From Lachnospiraceae bacterium (GTDB taxonomy: Bacteria; Bacillota; Clostridia; Lachnospirales; Lachnospiraceae): DNA of 34,254 nt. Position numbers and translations under genes: made by a program. Under the pieces are notes generated by a model. The model had not been told where the DNA came from. It searched no databases and was given only the letters and a program-made list of their open reading frames with translations. This document shows positions 8,223 through 16,527 of the stretch, piece by piece (the first letter of the stretch is position 1; each line of letters opens with the position of its first letter). The DNA lies in the NCBI GenBank assembly GCA_017431345.1, contig JAFRLH010000043.1, positions 1 through 34,254 on the forward strand. Reading direction: 5' to 3'.

Positions 8223-10103
8223 ATGACACTTGCCCTGATCTATCTCTTTACAGTCATTTTATTTCTTGTTCTGATGTTCTCGCTTGGATTCCAGCCTGCC
8301 TTTCTTTCCAGACTCAACGGGATCCTCCTTTTCATCACCGGCGCGGTCGGTGTTCTGACCTATGGATACGGTTATTCGGTGATCTGCAGCAGCCCGCTGC
8401 AGGCGATGATCCGCACGCTCTTCTCCGTATTCTGCATGTTCCTCGGAAGAAATGAGATCGGCGCCATAAGCAGCGCACCGCTCCTGCAGGCGCCGGTCAT
8501 GCAGCTGATCATCTATGCCGCCCACCTGTTTGCCCTTTATTGTACTGCCAGTGCAGTCATCGCAGCGCTGGGGACCCGGCTGATCCGTATGGTCAGGCTC
8601 TTCGTCTTCCGCCGTCATGACCTCAATCTGATCTTCGGTGCGAATGACTCCTCCCTGCAGTTTGCCGGACAGCTTCAGCGCGAGAACAGAGGCCCTGTGA
8701 TCTTCACCGACAGGGGAAGCGGCAGCGCTCTTGAAGGCAGGATTTCCGGCATGGGCTGTCTGTTGTTTACAGATGCGGATGCCCAAAAGCCGACTGCAGC
8801 TTTCCTGAAACGCATCGGGATGGCCCCGAACGGCCGTAAACTGCATGTTTTCTGCCTCGATCCGGATGAATCTGCCAATCTCGCCTATGCCCGCAGCCTC
8901 TCCGAAACGCTGCAGGCTCACGGATTCAAGCCTGAACAGGTTCAGCTCAGTGCCATCCTTACAGAGGAATCCTCCGGTGAAGAACTCCTGAGCACCATCC
9001 GGTCAGGGGAACAGGCTGCCGGCGGCTTTTCCAGCGTTATTGCCATCGAAAAACCGGATATGCTGGCACGGCTGATGATCCATGACTGCCCCCCTTTTGA
9101 AACGATGACCTTTGACAGCCAGGCCCTTGCACTGGATGATTTTGAATGCCTGATCATCGGGTTCGGTCAGACCGGTCAGGCAGCGCTGCGCCAGCTGATC
9201 GCGAACGGGCAGTTCGCAGGCAGCGCCTTTCATGCCACCATCGTGGCCAAAGACTATCATACCCATGCCGGAAGCTTCTTCTACCGCTATCCCGGGCTCC
9301 GGGCTCATGAAGACTGGTTTACCGTAATCGATGACAACGCGAAAAGCATTCCTTTTTACGATTACCTTGAAGCGCATCGCCGTACGTTGAATTATATCGC
9401 CCTCTGTACCGGCAGCGACAGGGAAAATGCCGAAATCGCCTATGAACTCCGGGATTATCTTTCCGCCCGGGGCGATCAGCCGGCCATCATGCTGCTCTCG
9501 GAAAGCGGGATCAGCCGGCTGACCGACAGCGGCCTTCAGCTGACCCGGGGGCTGTATACGACGGATATTCTCTGCACGACAAAACTCGACGCCATGGCGA
9601 TGGTCATCAATCATCAGTATCATCTTTCCGAAGGACAGACTGCCGAAGAAGACTGGGCCTCCTGTGACTACTTCAGCCGCCTCAGCTGCCGGGCAAGCGC
9701 GGATTTTACCGATGCTTTCCTGAAGGCCGCCGGCGTCAGCCGGGAAGCAGTCCTCTCGGAAGGCTGGCATCCGGAAGGCCGGATCCTGGAAAATCTGAGC
9801 ATCACGGAGCATATGCGCTGGTGCGCTTTCCACGAGACCATGGGCTACCGGACCATGCCGGAAGACGTTTTTGAAGAACGCGCCGGCAGGTATGAAAAGG
9901 AAAAAGAAGCGGCCGGCACCGCAAAGATCCGGATCACCAAAGATACCGGCAGACGCCTGCACGCCTGCCTGATCCCCTGGGAAGATCTTGACAGGCTCTC
10001 GGAAAGAGAGAATGCAGTGACCGGAAGATCCGTAAATTACAGGGAAATGGACCGTGACAACGTCCGCATGATCCCCGAGATGCTGAAAGGAGCAGGACAG
10101 TGA
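8223..10103 (+). CDS. Membrane protein with two RCK/TrkA-N-like domains and a RyR-like C-terminus
   Basis: 626 residues, first gene of the three-gene operon, with ribosome site GGGGAGG before the ATG. Hydrophobic segments lie at about 3-22, 31-53 and 92-118. Between the last two is a short hydrophobic loop (residues 60-80, SVFCMFLGRNEIG) in the position of a channel pore helix and filter, but it lacks a TVGYG sequence. The cytoplasmic part has two Rossmann-like segments, one starting LNLIFGANDSS (about 135) and one FECLIIGFGQTGQA (308-320, GxGxxG), as in RCK/TrkA-N nucleotide-binding domains. The C-terminal 100 residues (TEHMRWCAFHETMGY, then HACLIPWEDLD and YREMDRDNVRMIP) resemble a RyR domain. 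Likely a non-conducting or altered subunit partnering the next gene product; this role is inferred. Its stop overlaps the next start (GTGA). Confidence 0.8.
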   Translation: MTLALIYLFTVILFLVLMFSLGFQPAFLSRLNGILLFITGAVGVLTYGYGYSVICSSPLQAMIRTLFSVFCMFLGRNEIGAISSAPLLQAPVMQLIIYAAHLFALYCTASAVIAALGTRLIRMVRLFVFRRHDLNLIFGANDSSLQFAGQLQRENRGPVIFTDRGSGSALEGRISGMGCLLFTDADAQKPTAAFLKRIGMAPNGRKLHVFCLDPDESANLAYARSLSETLQAHGFKPEQVQLSAILTEESSGEELLSTIRSGEQAAGGFSSVIAIEKPDMLARLMIHDCPPFETMTFDSQALALDDFECLIIGFGQTGQAALRQLIANGQFAGSAFHATIVAKDYHTHAGSFFYRYPGLRAHEDWFTVIDDNAKSIPFYDYLEAHRRTLNYIALCTGSDRENAEIAYELRDYLSARGDQPAIMLLSESGISRLTDSGLQLTRGLYTTDILCTTKLDAMAMVINHQYHLSEGQTAEEDWASCDYFSRLSCRASADFTDAFLKAAGVSREAVLSEGWHPEGRILENLSITEHMRWCAFHETMGYRTMPEDVFEERAGRYEKEKEAAGTAKIRITKDTGRRLHACLIPWEDLDRLSERENAVTGRSVNYREMDRDNVRMIPEMLKGAGQ

Positions 10104-11653
10104 AGCGTAAGAAGACCCTATTTGCCCTCATTGCAGTGATCCTCTATTTCCTGATGCTCTTTTTGCTGATCGCGGCTGAAAAAGGGGCGCCGGGCGCTTC
10201 CATCACAGGCATCGGCTCTGCCGTCTGGTACTCCCTGACCACCCTCACGACCGTCGGGTATGGCGATATGTATCCGGTCACACTTCCCGGCCGCCTGATC
10301 GGAGCGATGTTCCAGGTACTGAGCATCGGCGTATTGGTAGCCCTGATCACTGCCGCCTTCTCTCTCCTCCGCGGCCGGCTTCTTCCGCTGGCCTACCTGT
10401 GGTTCAGAAGAAAAAGCCATTGGTTTATCTTTTCCGGGATCGATCAGCGCCAGATCCTGACCGCACAGGCCATCGCCAGGGAAAACGATCCTGCTGTGAT
10501 CCTCTTCTGCGACGACGGATCGGATCATGATATCCTTCCTGTCGGTTTCAGCGTCTCGCTTCCTCCTGCAAAGCTGATCGAATTTCAAAAGAACAAAGGA
10601 ACTGCGACAGTATTTGCCATGAGCGATGACCAGACAGAGAACGACCGTCTGGCAGAATCACTGGGAAACACGTCCTGCCGCATTTGCGTTATGACAGACT
10701 ACGAGCCGGACAGGCTGTCTGACAAGCTCATCCTGTATAATCCGTATCAGACCTGCGCCCGCCTGTACTGGTTTCAGTATCCGGTGACGTCTCCCGACGA
10801 AGTCATCGTGATCATCGGAGACGGAAAATATGCCGGAGCCCTGCTGGAACAAGCCCTGCTCTTTAATATCATTGCACCGGATCAGCAGCTTTCCTACCAT
10901 GTCATCGGTGATTTTGAAAATTTCAGGCGCAATCATCCTGCTCTTGACCAGGTCTTTGCTTCCTGTGACCGGCTTGTTTTTCATGAAGGTCCGTGGAATG
11001 AAGATTTTGAGCGCTTAAAGCAGGCAGACCGGATCATCTTCTGCCATGATGATCCCGCGCAGTCTATGGAAGAGGTGACTCAGCTGAAGCGATACTGTCC
11101 TGCAAAGGGAAGGCTCTTTGTCCGCGGCGCGGTACCGCTTTCCGGCTATACATCCTTTGGCACGCAGGAAACGCTTTACCAGCCCGGATACGTTCTTCGT
11201 TCAGAACTGTATCAGACGGCCATCCGCCTGCACCGGATCTATCAGGACTCCGTTGCAGGGGCGCCGGGGTGGGAAGCATTAAACGGATTTCTCAGACGGT
11301 CCAATCTGGCTTCCGCCGACCATCTGCGGATGAAAGTGCGCATTCTGCTGGATTCCAAAGGGGGAACGCTTCCCGAAAGCGCGGCGCAGCTGACATCTGA
11401 CAGCCTGACCCGCGCGGCGCAGATCTACAGATCGCTTGACGATGCAGCCCTTGACCGCTGCCGTCGGATCGAACACGAACGATGGATGCGTTTTCATCTG
11501 ATGAACAACTGGCAGTATGCTCCGGTCCGTGACAACGAACAGCGGAAGCATCCCCTGCTCCGCCCCTACGACGAACTGAGCCGGGAAGACCAGCTAAAAG
11601 ACAGCCACGCCTGGGAACTGATCGAAAAACTAAGCGGAAAGGAAATGCCATGA
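10100..11653 (+). CDS. Two-TM potassium channel with RCK-like region and C-terminal RyR domain
   Basis: 517 residues. TM1 spans about 7-26, a pore helix and filter lie at 40-56 with the sequence TTVGYGD, the signature of K+ channels, and TM2 spans about 66-90. The cytoplasmic part (105-440) looks like a pair of divergent RCK domains (HWFIFSGIDQRQILTAQAIA, then EVIVIIGDGKYAGALLEQAL), which usually bind nucleotides or Ca2+ and gate the pore. The C-terminal 60 residues (EHERWMRFHLMNNWQY, then RKHPLLRPYDELS) match the RyR domain pattern well. The start is GTG at 10100, within the stop of the previous gene, with AAGGAG upstream. The stop TGA overlaps the ATG of the TIR gene. A K+ channel is certain in outline; the gating ligand is unknown. 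Confidence 0.88.
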   Translation: MKRKKTLFALIAVILYFLMLFLLIAAEKGAPGASITGIGSAVWYSLTTLTTVGYGDMYPVTLPGRLIGAMFQVLSIGVLVALITAAFSLLRGRLLPLAYLWFRRKSHWFIFSGIDQRQILTAQAIARENDPAVILFCDDGSDHDILPVGFSVSLPPAKLIEFQKNKGTATVFAMSDDQTENDRLAESLGNTSCRICVMTDYEPDRLSDKLILYNPYQTCARLYWFQYPVTSPDEVIVIIGDGKYAGALLEQALLFNIIAPDQQLSYHVIGDFENFRRNHPALDQVFASCDRLVFHEGPWNEDFERLKQADRIIFCHDDPAQSMEEVTQLKRYCPAKGRLFVRGAVPLSGYTSFGTQETLYQPGYVLRSELYQTAIRLHRIYQDSVAGAPGWEALNGFLRRSNLASADHLRMKVRILLDSKGGTLPESAAQLTSDSLTRAAQIYRSLDDAALDRCRRIEHERWMRFHLMNNWQYAPVRDNEQRKHPLLRPYDELSREDQLKDSHAWELIEKLSGKEMP

Positions 11654-14600
11654 GTCAGGAGAAAGACCGTTCCTATATCGCCTTTATAAGCTATCGTCAC
11701 AGACCGCTTGACAAGCAGGCAGCTGAAAGGATCCAGAAAAGGATCGAAAACTACAGGGTGCCGAAAGAATTCCGGGAAAAAGTCGGCGGGGACCGGCTGG
11801 GCATGGTCTTCCGGGATGAAGACGAACTCCCGGCGTCCTCTTCTCTGTCAGACAGCATCACTTACGCCCTTGACCATTCCAAATACCTGCTGGTCATCTG
11901 CACGCCCGATCTTCCGGAATCCAAATGGTGCGAGCAGGAGATCCGGTATTTTCTCAAGACCCATGACCGCGATCATATCCTGGCTGTCCTTGCGGACGGA
12001 ACGCCGGATGTCTCCTTCTCCCCCTTGCTGCTGCATACCTTTGATGAAGATGGCAATATCACCGGCGATACAGAACCGCTGGCCGCCAATATCGCCGGGG
12101 AGAATCATTCGATCAATAAAAAAGCTTTTCACAAGGAAATCGTACGCATTTATGCCGCCCTCATCGGCTGTCCCTTTGATGCGCTGTGGCAGCGGGAGCG
12201 GCGGGCAAGGACCAACCGGCTGCTCACGCTCTCCGGTATCATCATGGCAGCGATGGCGGTCTTTATCGGCGTCGTTCTTTCCAAAAACGCGCAGATCGCC
12301 GAACAGAATGACAGTCTGCAGCGCCAGATGTCTGCCATAAAAGTAGATACAGGCCGGACACAGCTTGAGAGCTACGATGTCAAAGGTGCGCTGCAGAGCG
12401 GCCTGGATGCACTTCTGGACGATCCGTCCGGCTCTCTTTATGACCACCGGGCGGAAAAACTGCTTGCCGATGCCGCCTACGCCTATCAGGGACCGGACTG
12501 GCACAGCAGCCTGTTATACTCTCAGTCCACCGCAATCGAGACACTGGCCCTGACGCCGGACGGCAGCACTGCCGTTTTTTCCGATGAAGTCCTTACCGTG
12601 CGGGCTGTCAGCACAGCGGACGGCAGCCTTCTCTGGGAATACGCCGCAGAAACAGCGCGTGACAATGCGGATCCCTCTCCGGCAGAAGTATTTGCTTTTC
12701 AGGATCTCATTATCTGCAAATATGCAGACCGGATCATTGCCCGCAGGCCTGCAGACGGCAGCGAGGTCTGGCGGTATACCTATCAGGGCATTGGCGGCAA
12801 TCATTTCAGGGCTTTTAACAGCGACGGCAGCAGGATGATGCTGCTTGATCAGGCAGACGCCGAAGACGAGACGGTCTTCCTGATCGTCCTGGATACCGGC
12901 AGCGGGACCGTGACCGGCAGAAGAAGTGTCTCATCAGAAGTGGATACCGTATCGCTTTCCTGCATGAATCCCTGGTACTTTTACGCCGGCTCCTTTTCTG
13001 ATGACGGCAGATACGGTGCGCTCGCTGTCTATGTCACCCACCGGAAAGCAGACGGGACGGATGCCGGGGAGAACGGCACGCTGAAACTGGCACTCTATGA
13101 TCTTGAAAACTTCACGGAAGTTTACAGTGTTTACGCCGATGAATCGTCGGGGCTTTCAACAATTAACTACGGCGTTGCTGTCATCAATGAAAAAGACCTG
13201 TTGTGTGCAAGATTTACGGGAAGCTACGGCGGGATAACCCTGTCTCTGGTGGACGGCGAGACAAAAAGCGGAACACAGACGCTCACCAATCAGTCGATCA
13301 GTACAAAGACCGGTACTGCCATCGATCTTTTCGGGGAGTACATGCAGGTCATCCCTATGAAGATCCATGACAACCTTGCTCTTATTGCCAGTGAAAACGA
13401 TCTGTTTGTGTACACGCTGGGCACTGAGACGGTACTGGCAAAAGAGCTGTCAGTCCCGGGCAATATCCGCTCCCTTGTCCTGGCGGATGAAAAAACGGAT
13501 GAAGTCTACGCCTGGAACGCAGACGGTGCTGCTTCTTATTACGATCTGGAGCAGGACGGGACAATGGGCAGCTGGGGGGCCACTGATTATGACCAGAAAG
13601 ATATCGCTCATTTATGCCCGTTTTATAATACTGAGAACAATCTGCAGTTCTGCATCTCTGTCATGAACAGTCATCCGGGCAATCTGCTCATCATGAAAAA
13701 TACTTCCGACCCCTCCGGCGAAGTCATTTCCGAGCCGTCCTGGAAGGATCTGCTGACCAATTGCCAAGTCGCGTCGTCGCCTTCAGAAGATATTGTCTAT
13801 ATCAAATACAAAGAAAACGACACTGAGCAGTTCAGTGTCGCCGCCTTCGATGCGGCAGATCATAAAAAACTCTCCAGCACATCTTTTGATCTGGATTTCT
13901 TTGACAATACCATTTTCGGCATGGATCAGGAATCTTTTCTTCTGGGCAAATATCTCTTCCGGCTCGACGGTACCAGAGAATATTATCTTGAAAATATAAA
14001 CGAAGCCAGTGAATCAGATTTCATGGACGGTTATTTCCGGCATATTGCCCTGTCAGACGGAACCGTTATGACCGTCTATGACTGCTGTGCAGCGAAGAGC
14101 ACGACGCTTGTTCCTGTGTGGCTGGATGGTAAGCTGGTCTCTGCTTCCTGTGATCTTCCGGCCGGCATCTCCTTTGAAGACGGGAAAATCATGGAGACCG
14201 GCGGAAACGGGCTGGTCGTCGGTTATGGGATCCATCGATACAAACAGGAGGACGGCACCCTCATTACTGCCGAAAAAGACGGTTTCATGATCTTTGACGC
14301 CATCCATGAGAAGCGGTTTATCTTTGACGACCGGCATCCGGAAGCAAGGGAACGAATGCTTGCCGTCGGAAATGCAGCGCCGGTCTTTGCCTGCGCAGAT
14401 GAACTGGGTCATATCTCCCTTTATAATACAGAAACAAATACCTCCGAAGATCTGGACACAGCCTATGCGATCAGTGAGATCAGAGCACTGACCTTCTCTC
14501 CGGACGACCGTTATCTCCTCGTGATCACACGCAGCGGGAAACTGGAATGCTTCGATCTCGCTGCGAATACCCGTGTCTTCTCGGAACAGCCGGATATCTT

Positions 14601-14877
14601 CTCTTCTTTCCGCTATACCTATGTCGATCAACTGACATGCACTGCCAGCAAGGACGGAAGATACCTGTATCTGAAAGCCAGTAAATCGAACGATCCCTAT
14701 GGGCTCTGGCTGAGTCTGGACCAGACCTCCTGGACGGTGGCTGCCTCCTCCGATCTCGTTTATGAATCCCTTCCCGCGGATGATCATCTGTATGCATGGC
14801 GCAGCGAGGCTGTTTACCGGTATCCGCTCCATTCCCTGGAGGATCTCACAGCACAGGCGAAGGAAAGATTGGAATAA
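11650..14877 (+). CDS. TIR-domain protein with one TM helix and a large beta-propeller region
   Basis: 1075 residues. The TIR domain fills about 5-175: YIAFISYRH at the first strand, FRDEDELPASSSLSDSI, YLLVICTPDLPESKWCEQEI, then ILAVLADG. Trp93 and Glu97 sit where TIR NADases keep the catalytic glutamate, so hydrolysis or cyclisation of NAD+ is possible. A basic stretch RERRARTNR (182-190) precedes a single TM helix (about 190-211) and a short coiled coil (212-230). By the positive-inside rule the TIR domain is cytoplasmic and the C-terminal 800 residues are outside. That region has repeated DGS.., PDG.. and SPDDRYLL-like blades (for example FSPDDRYLLVITRSGKLECFDL) typical of WD40/PQQ-like propellers, probably two. 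The ATG overlaps the channel gene stop (ATGA). No terminator is visible between its end and alaX. Confidence 0.88.
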   Translation: MSQEKDRSYIAFISYRHRPLDKQAAERIQKRIENYRVPKEFREKVGGDRLGMVFRDEDELPASSSLSDSITYALDHSKYLLVICTPDLPESKWCEQEIRYFLKTHDRDHILAVLADGTPDVSFSPLLLHTFDEDGNITGDTEPLAANIAGENHSINKKAFHKEIVRIYAALIGCPFDALWQRERRARTNRLLTLSGIIMAAMAVFIGVVLSKNAQIAEQNDSLQRQMSAIKVDTGRTQLESYDVKGALQSGLDALLDDPSGSLYDHRAEKLLADAAYAYQGPDWHSSLLYSQSTAIETLALTPDGSTAVFSDEVLTVRAVSTADGSLLWEYAAETARDNADPSPAEVFAFQDLIICKYADRIIARRPADGSEVWRYTYQGIGGNHFRAFNSDGSRMMLLDQADAEDETVFLIVLDTGSGTVTGRRSVSSEVDTVSLSCMNPWYFYAGSFSDDGRYGALAVYVTHRKADGTDAGENGTLKLALYDLENFTEVYSVYADESSGLSTINYGVAVINEKDLLCARFTGSYGGITLSLVDGETKSGTQTLTNQSISTKTGTAIDLFGEYMQVIPMKIHDNLALIASENDLFVYTLGTETVLAKELSVPGNIRSLVLADEKTDEVYAWNADGAASYYDLEQDGTMGSWGATDYDQKDIAHLCPFYNTENNLQFCISVMNSHPGNLLIMKNTSDPSGEVISEPSWKDLLTNCQVASSPSEDIVYIKYKENDTEQFSVAAFDAADHKKLSSTSFDLDFFDNTIFGMDQESFLLGKYLFRLDGTREYYLENINEASESDFMDGYFRHIALSDGTVMTVYDCCAAKSTTLVPVWLDGKLVSASCDLPAGISFEDGKIMETGGNGLVVGYGIHRYKQEDGTLITAEKDGFMIFDAIHEKRFIFDDRHPEARERMLAVGNAAPVFACADELGHISLYNTETNTSEDLDTAYAISEIRALTFSPDDRYLLVITRSGKLECFDLAANTRVFSEQPDIFSSFRYTYVDQLTCTASKDGRYLYLKASKSNDPYGLWLSLDQTSWTVAASSDLVYESLPADDHLYAWRSEAVYRYPLHSLEDLTAQAKERLE

Positions 14878-14917
14878 GCCAATAAAAAGCAGCAATCCCT
14901 TTGTAAAGCCGCCCGTT

Positions 14918-16093
14918 TCAGGATAAAGATTCCTCCAGTTCCTTTCTTCCGGCGTTCACATGCCCCTGCACCATCTTCGGGCTTCCGCCGCCTCTCGCGC
15001 CGAACTTCTCTCTCAGCATGGTGCTCTGCTCCCGTGCATCTTTCTTCTCGCTTCCGATCACGAAATCATAACCGTGCTCATCATCTCCGCAGAAGATTCC
15101 GGCGTACCCGGCAGTTTTCTTCACAAGTCCGTTGACCAGAATCCGCCGTGCCTGCACATCGTATTCAGGATCGAAGATCCAGATATCCTCCTCTGTTTCC
15201 GGCTGCTGCCCGATCAGCATTTCTGCCTGTCTTTTCATCAGCCGGTCGCCGCGCTGTTTCCTGGCTTCGCTCTCCGCCATGATCCCGTTGATGTTCGCCG
15301 GAAGATCCTCCGCCGAAGTCGTCAGCGTATCGGTCAGGCTCTTCAGGATGCGTCTGTCTTTCTGCACCTGTTCCAGTGCGCGGTTTCCACAGGCGAAGGT
15401 GAACCGCGTACCGCCTTTATAATTCTCATGTTTCAGGATCAGGATCAGGCCGACCTCGCCGGTCCGTCTTACATGCGGGGCGCAGCAGGCACAGGCGTCA
15501 TACCCCTCGATCGTAACCACTCTGACCGGTCCGTCGATCTCTGTCTTCGAGCGGTAGAACATGTCTGCCAGCAGCTCTTCCGGCGGATATTCGGCAGTCA
15601 CAGCAACATTTTCCCAGACAGCCTGATTCGCAGCGCGCTCCAGATCGCGCACCTGCTCCTCCGTCAGCGGTCCGCTTGTATCCAGCGTGACGATCTGCGG
15701 GCTCAGATGAAATCCCACATTATTGTATCCATATTTTTTATAGAGGATGCCGGACAGGATGTGCTCCCCGGTGTGGTTCTGCATGTTGGAGAAACGGCCG
15801 GCCCATTCGATGCTGCCGGACACGGTACGCCCCGGCGTCAGCTTTGCGGCAGCTTCTTCTGTACAGGCGAGTTTATGCGTGATCACCCCGTTTTTGATCT
15901 GCACATCCGTGACGGATAAGCCTTCGATCGTACCGCTGTCCGGATTCTGACCGCCTTCTTCCGGAAAGAAAAGCGTCTGATCAAGGATCAGGCTGATCGT
16001 GCCGTTTTCCGCTTCCGCGGAAATGATCCGCGCCTGAAAATCAGTGTCGTAAGGGCGTTCGTCATATAATCTTATGGTCTGCATTCTTTCCAT
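14918..16093 (-). CDS. Stand-alone alanyl-tRNA editing protein (AlaX, long form with DHHA1)
   Basis: 391 residues from the chosen start. Trans-editing enzyme that hydrolyses mischarged Ser- or Gly-tRNA(Ala). The sequence resembles the AlaRS editing half. An N-terminal beta-barrel contains the FPEEGGQ.PDSG motif. The zinc site of the editing domain is complete: HTGEH (His107, His111) and CCAPH (Cys203, His207). The C-terminal DHHA1-like domain ends with GARGGGSPKMVQGHV. I start at ATG 16093 (MERMQTIRLYDE) because AGAAAGAAG lies 6-7 nt upstream; the open frame continues to 16237, but that extension is non-homologous and lies in the repeat array. It converges on the TIR gene with a 40-nt gap. 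Confidence 0.9.
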   Translation of the reverse strand: MERMQTIRLYDERPYDTDFQARIISAEAENGTISLILDQTLFFPEEGGQNPDSGTIEGLSVTDVQIKNGVITHKLACTEEAAAKLTPGRTVSGSIEWAGRFSNMQNHTGEHILSGILYKKYGYNNVGFHLSPQIVTLDTSGPLTEEQVRDLERAANQAVWENVAVTAEYPPEELLADMFYRSKTEIDGPVRVVTIEGYDACACCAPHVRRTGEVGLILILKHENYKGGTRFTFACGNRALEQVQKDRRILKSLTDTLTTSAEDLPANINGIMAESEARKQRGDRLMKRQAEMLIGQQPETEEDIWIFDPEYDVQARRILVNGLVKKTAGYAGIFCGDDEHGYDFVIGSEKKDAREQSTMLREKFGARGGGSPKMVQGHVNAGRKELEESLS

Positions 16094-16147
16094 GTGTGAT
16101 CTTCTTTCTAAAAATAATGCCATCAATTGCCATACGGGAATCGTGGT

Positions 16148-16427
16148 GTGCAATGATCTGATATTATCCAGGTTATACTGCCATAAACCAGGCTGGTACT
16201 TGTCTGCGCACCTGTCAAAAATCTGTAATCGGTGCAATTCATCAGTTTTAACCCATTTCTACTGTCACTTTTTCAGCCATGAAAATGATCTTGCTCAATA
16301 TTTGTGACAGTATATTTAAGTAATACAAGCTGAATTGCACATTTTATGACAGTACAAGAAAAAGAATCCCTTTATTATTGCACAAAGCATGACAGTACAG
16401 GGGACATAATCCTGCAAATATTGCACA
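16148..16427. repeat. Inverted array of 42-43-nt spaced iterons
   Basis: On the right arm TGACAGTA(C) occurs at 16305, 16347 and 16390, and ATTGCAC(A) at 16334, 16377 and 16420, each 42-43 nt apart, with 29-30 nt from each TGACAG to the next ATTGCAC. A degenerate CTTGCTCA at 16290 continues the series. The left arm has the same words inverted: ACTGTCA 16261-16267, GTGCAATTCA 16232-16241, CTGTCA 16212-16217, TACTGCCA 16176-16183 and TGTGCAAT 16148-16155, with double spacing of 84 nt between the outer and inner pairs. The axis is near 16286. The layout resembles multi-site transposon ends brought together, so a deleted element is likely. A multi-site operator for alaX is the alternative. Confidence 0.65.
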
Positions 16428-16486
16428 GAAGCAGAGAGCAAGGATAAAACATTGTGGAAATGCATGCTGCGGCAATTCCGGAACCA

Positions 16487-16518
16487 GGCAAAAGATCCCG
16501 GGCTTTTTCAGCCCGGGA
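16487..16518 (-). terminator. Intrinsic terminator of dapF
   Basis: Perfect 8-bp stem TCCCGGGC (16496-16503) and GCCCGGGA (16511-16518) with a 7-nt loop. On the minus strand it is followed by TCTTTT. It lies 9 nt beyond the dapF stop. Confidence 0.85.
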
Positions 16519-16527
16519 CCTTGTCTG

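Noticed and set aside
9003-9962. 319-codon minus-strand frame, and similar long frames at 14053-14895 and 14960-15919
   Set aside because: Shadows of the channel, TIR and alaX genes; no recognisable domains.
16094-16237. 48-codon N-terminal extension of alaX
   Set aside because: Runs into the iteron array and is not family-like; the ATG at 16093 fits better.
16290-16427. Possible CRISPR array
   Set aside because: Only 8-9 nt of each 43-nt unit are conserved and an inverted arm exists; repeats are too short for CRISPR and no cas genes are near.
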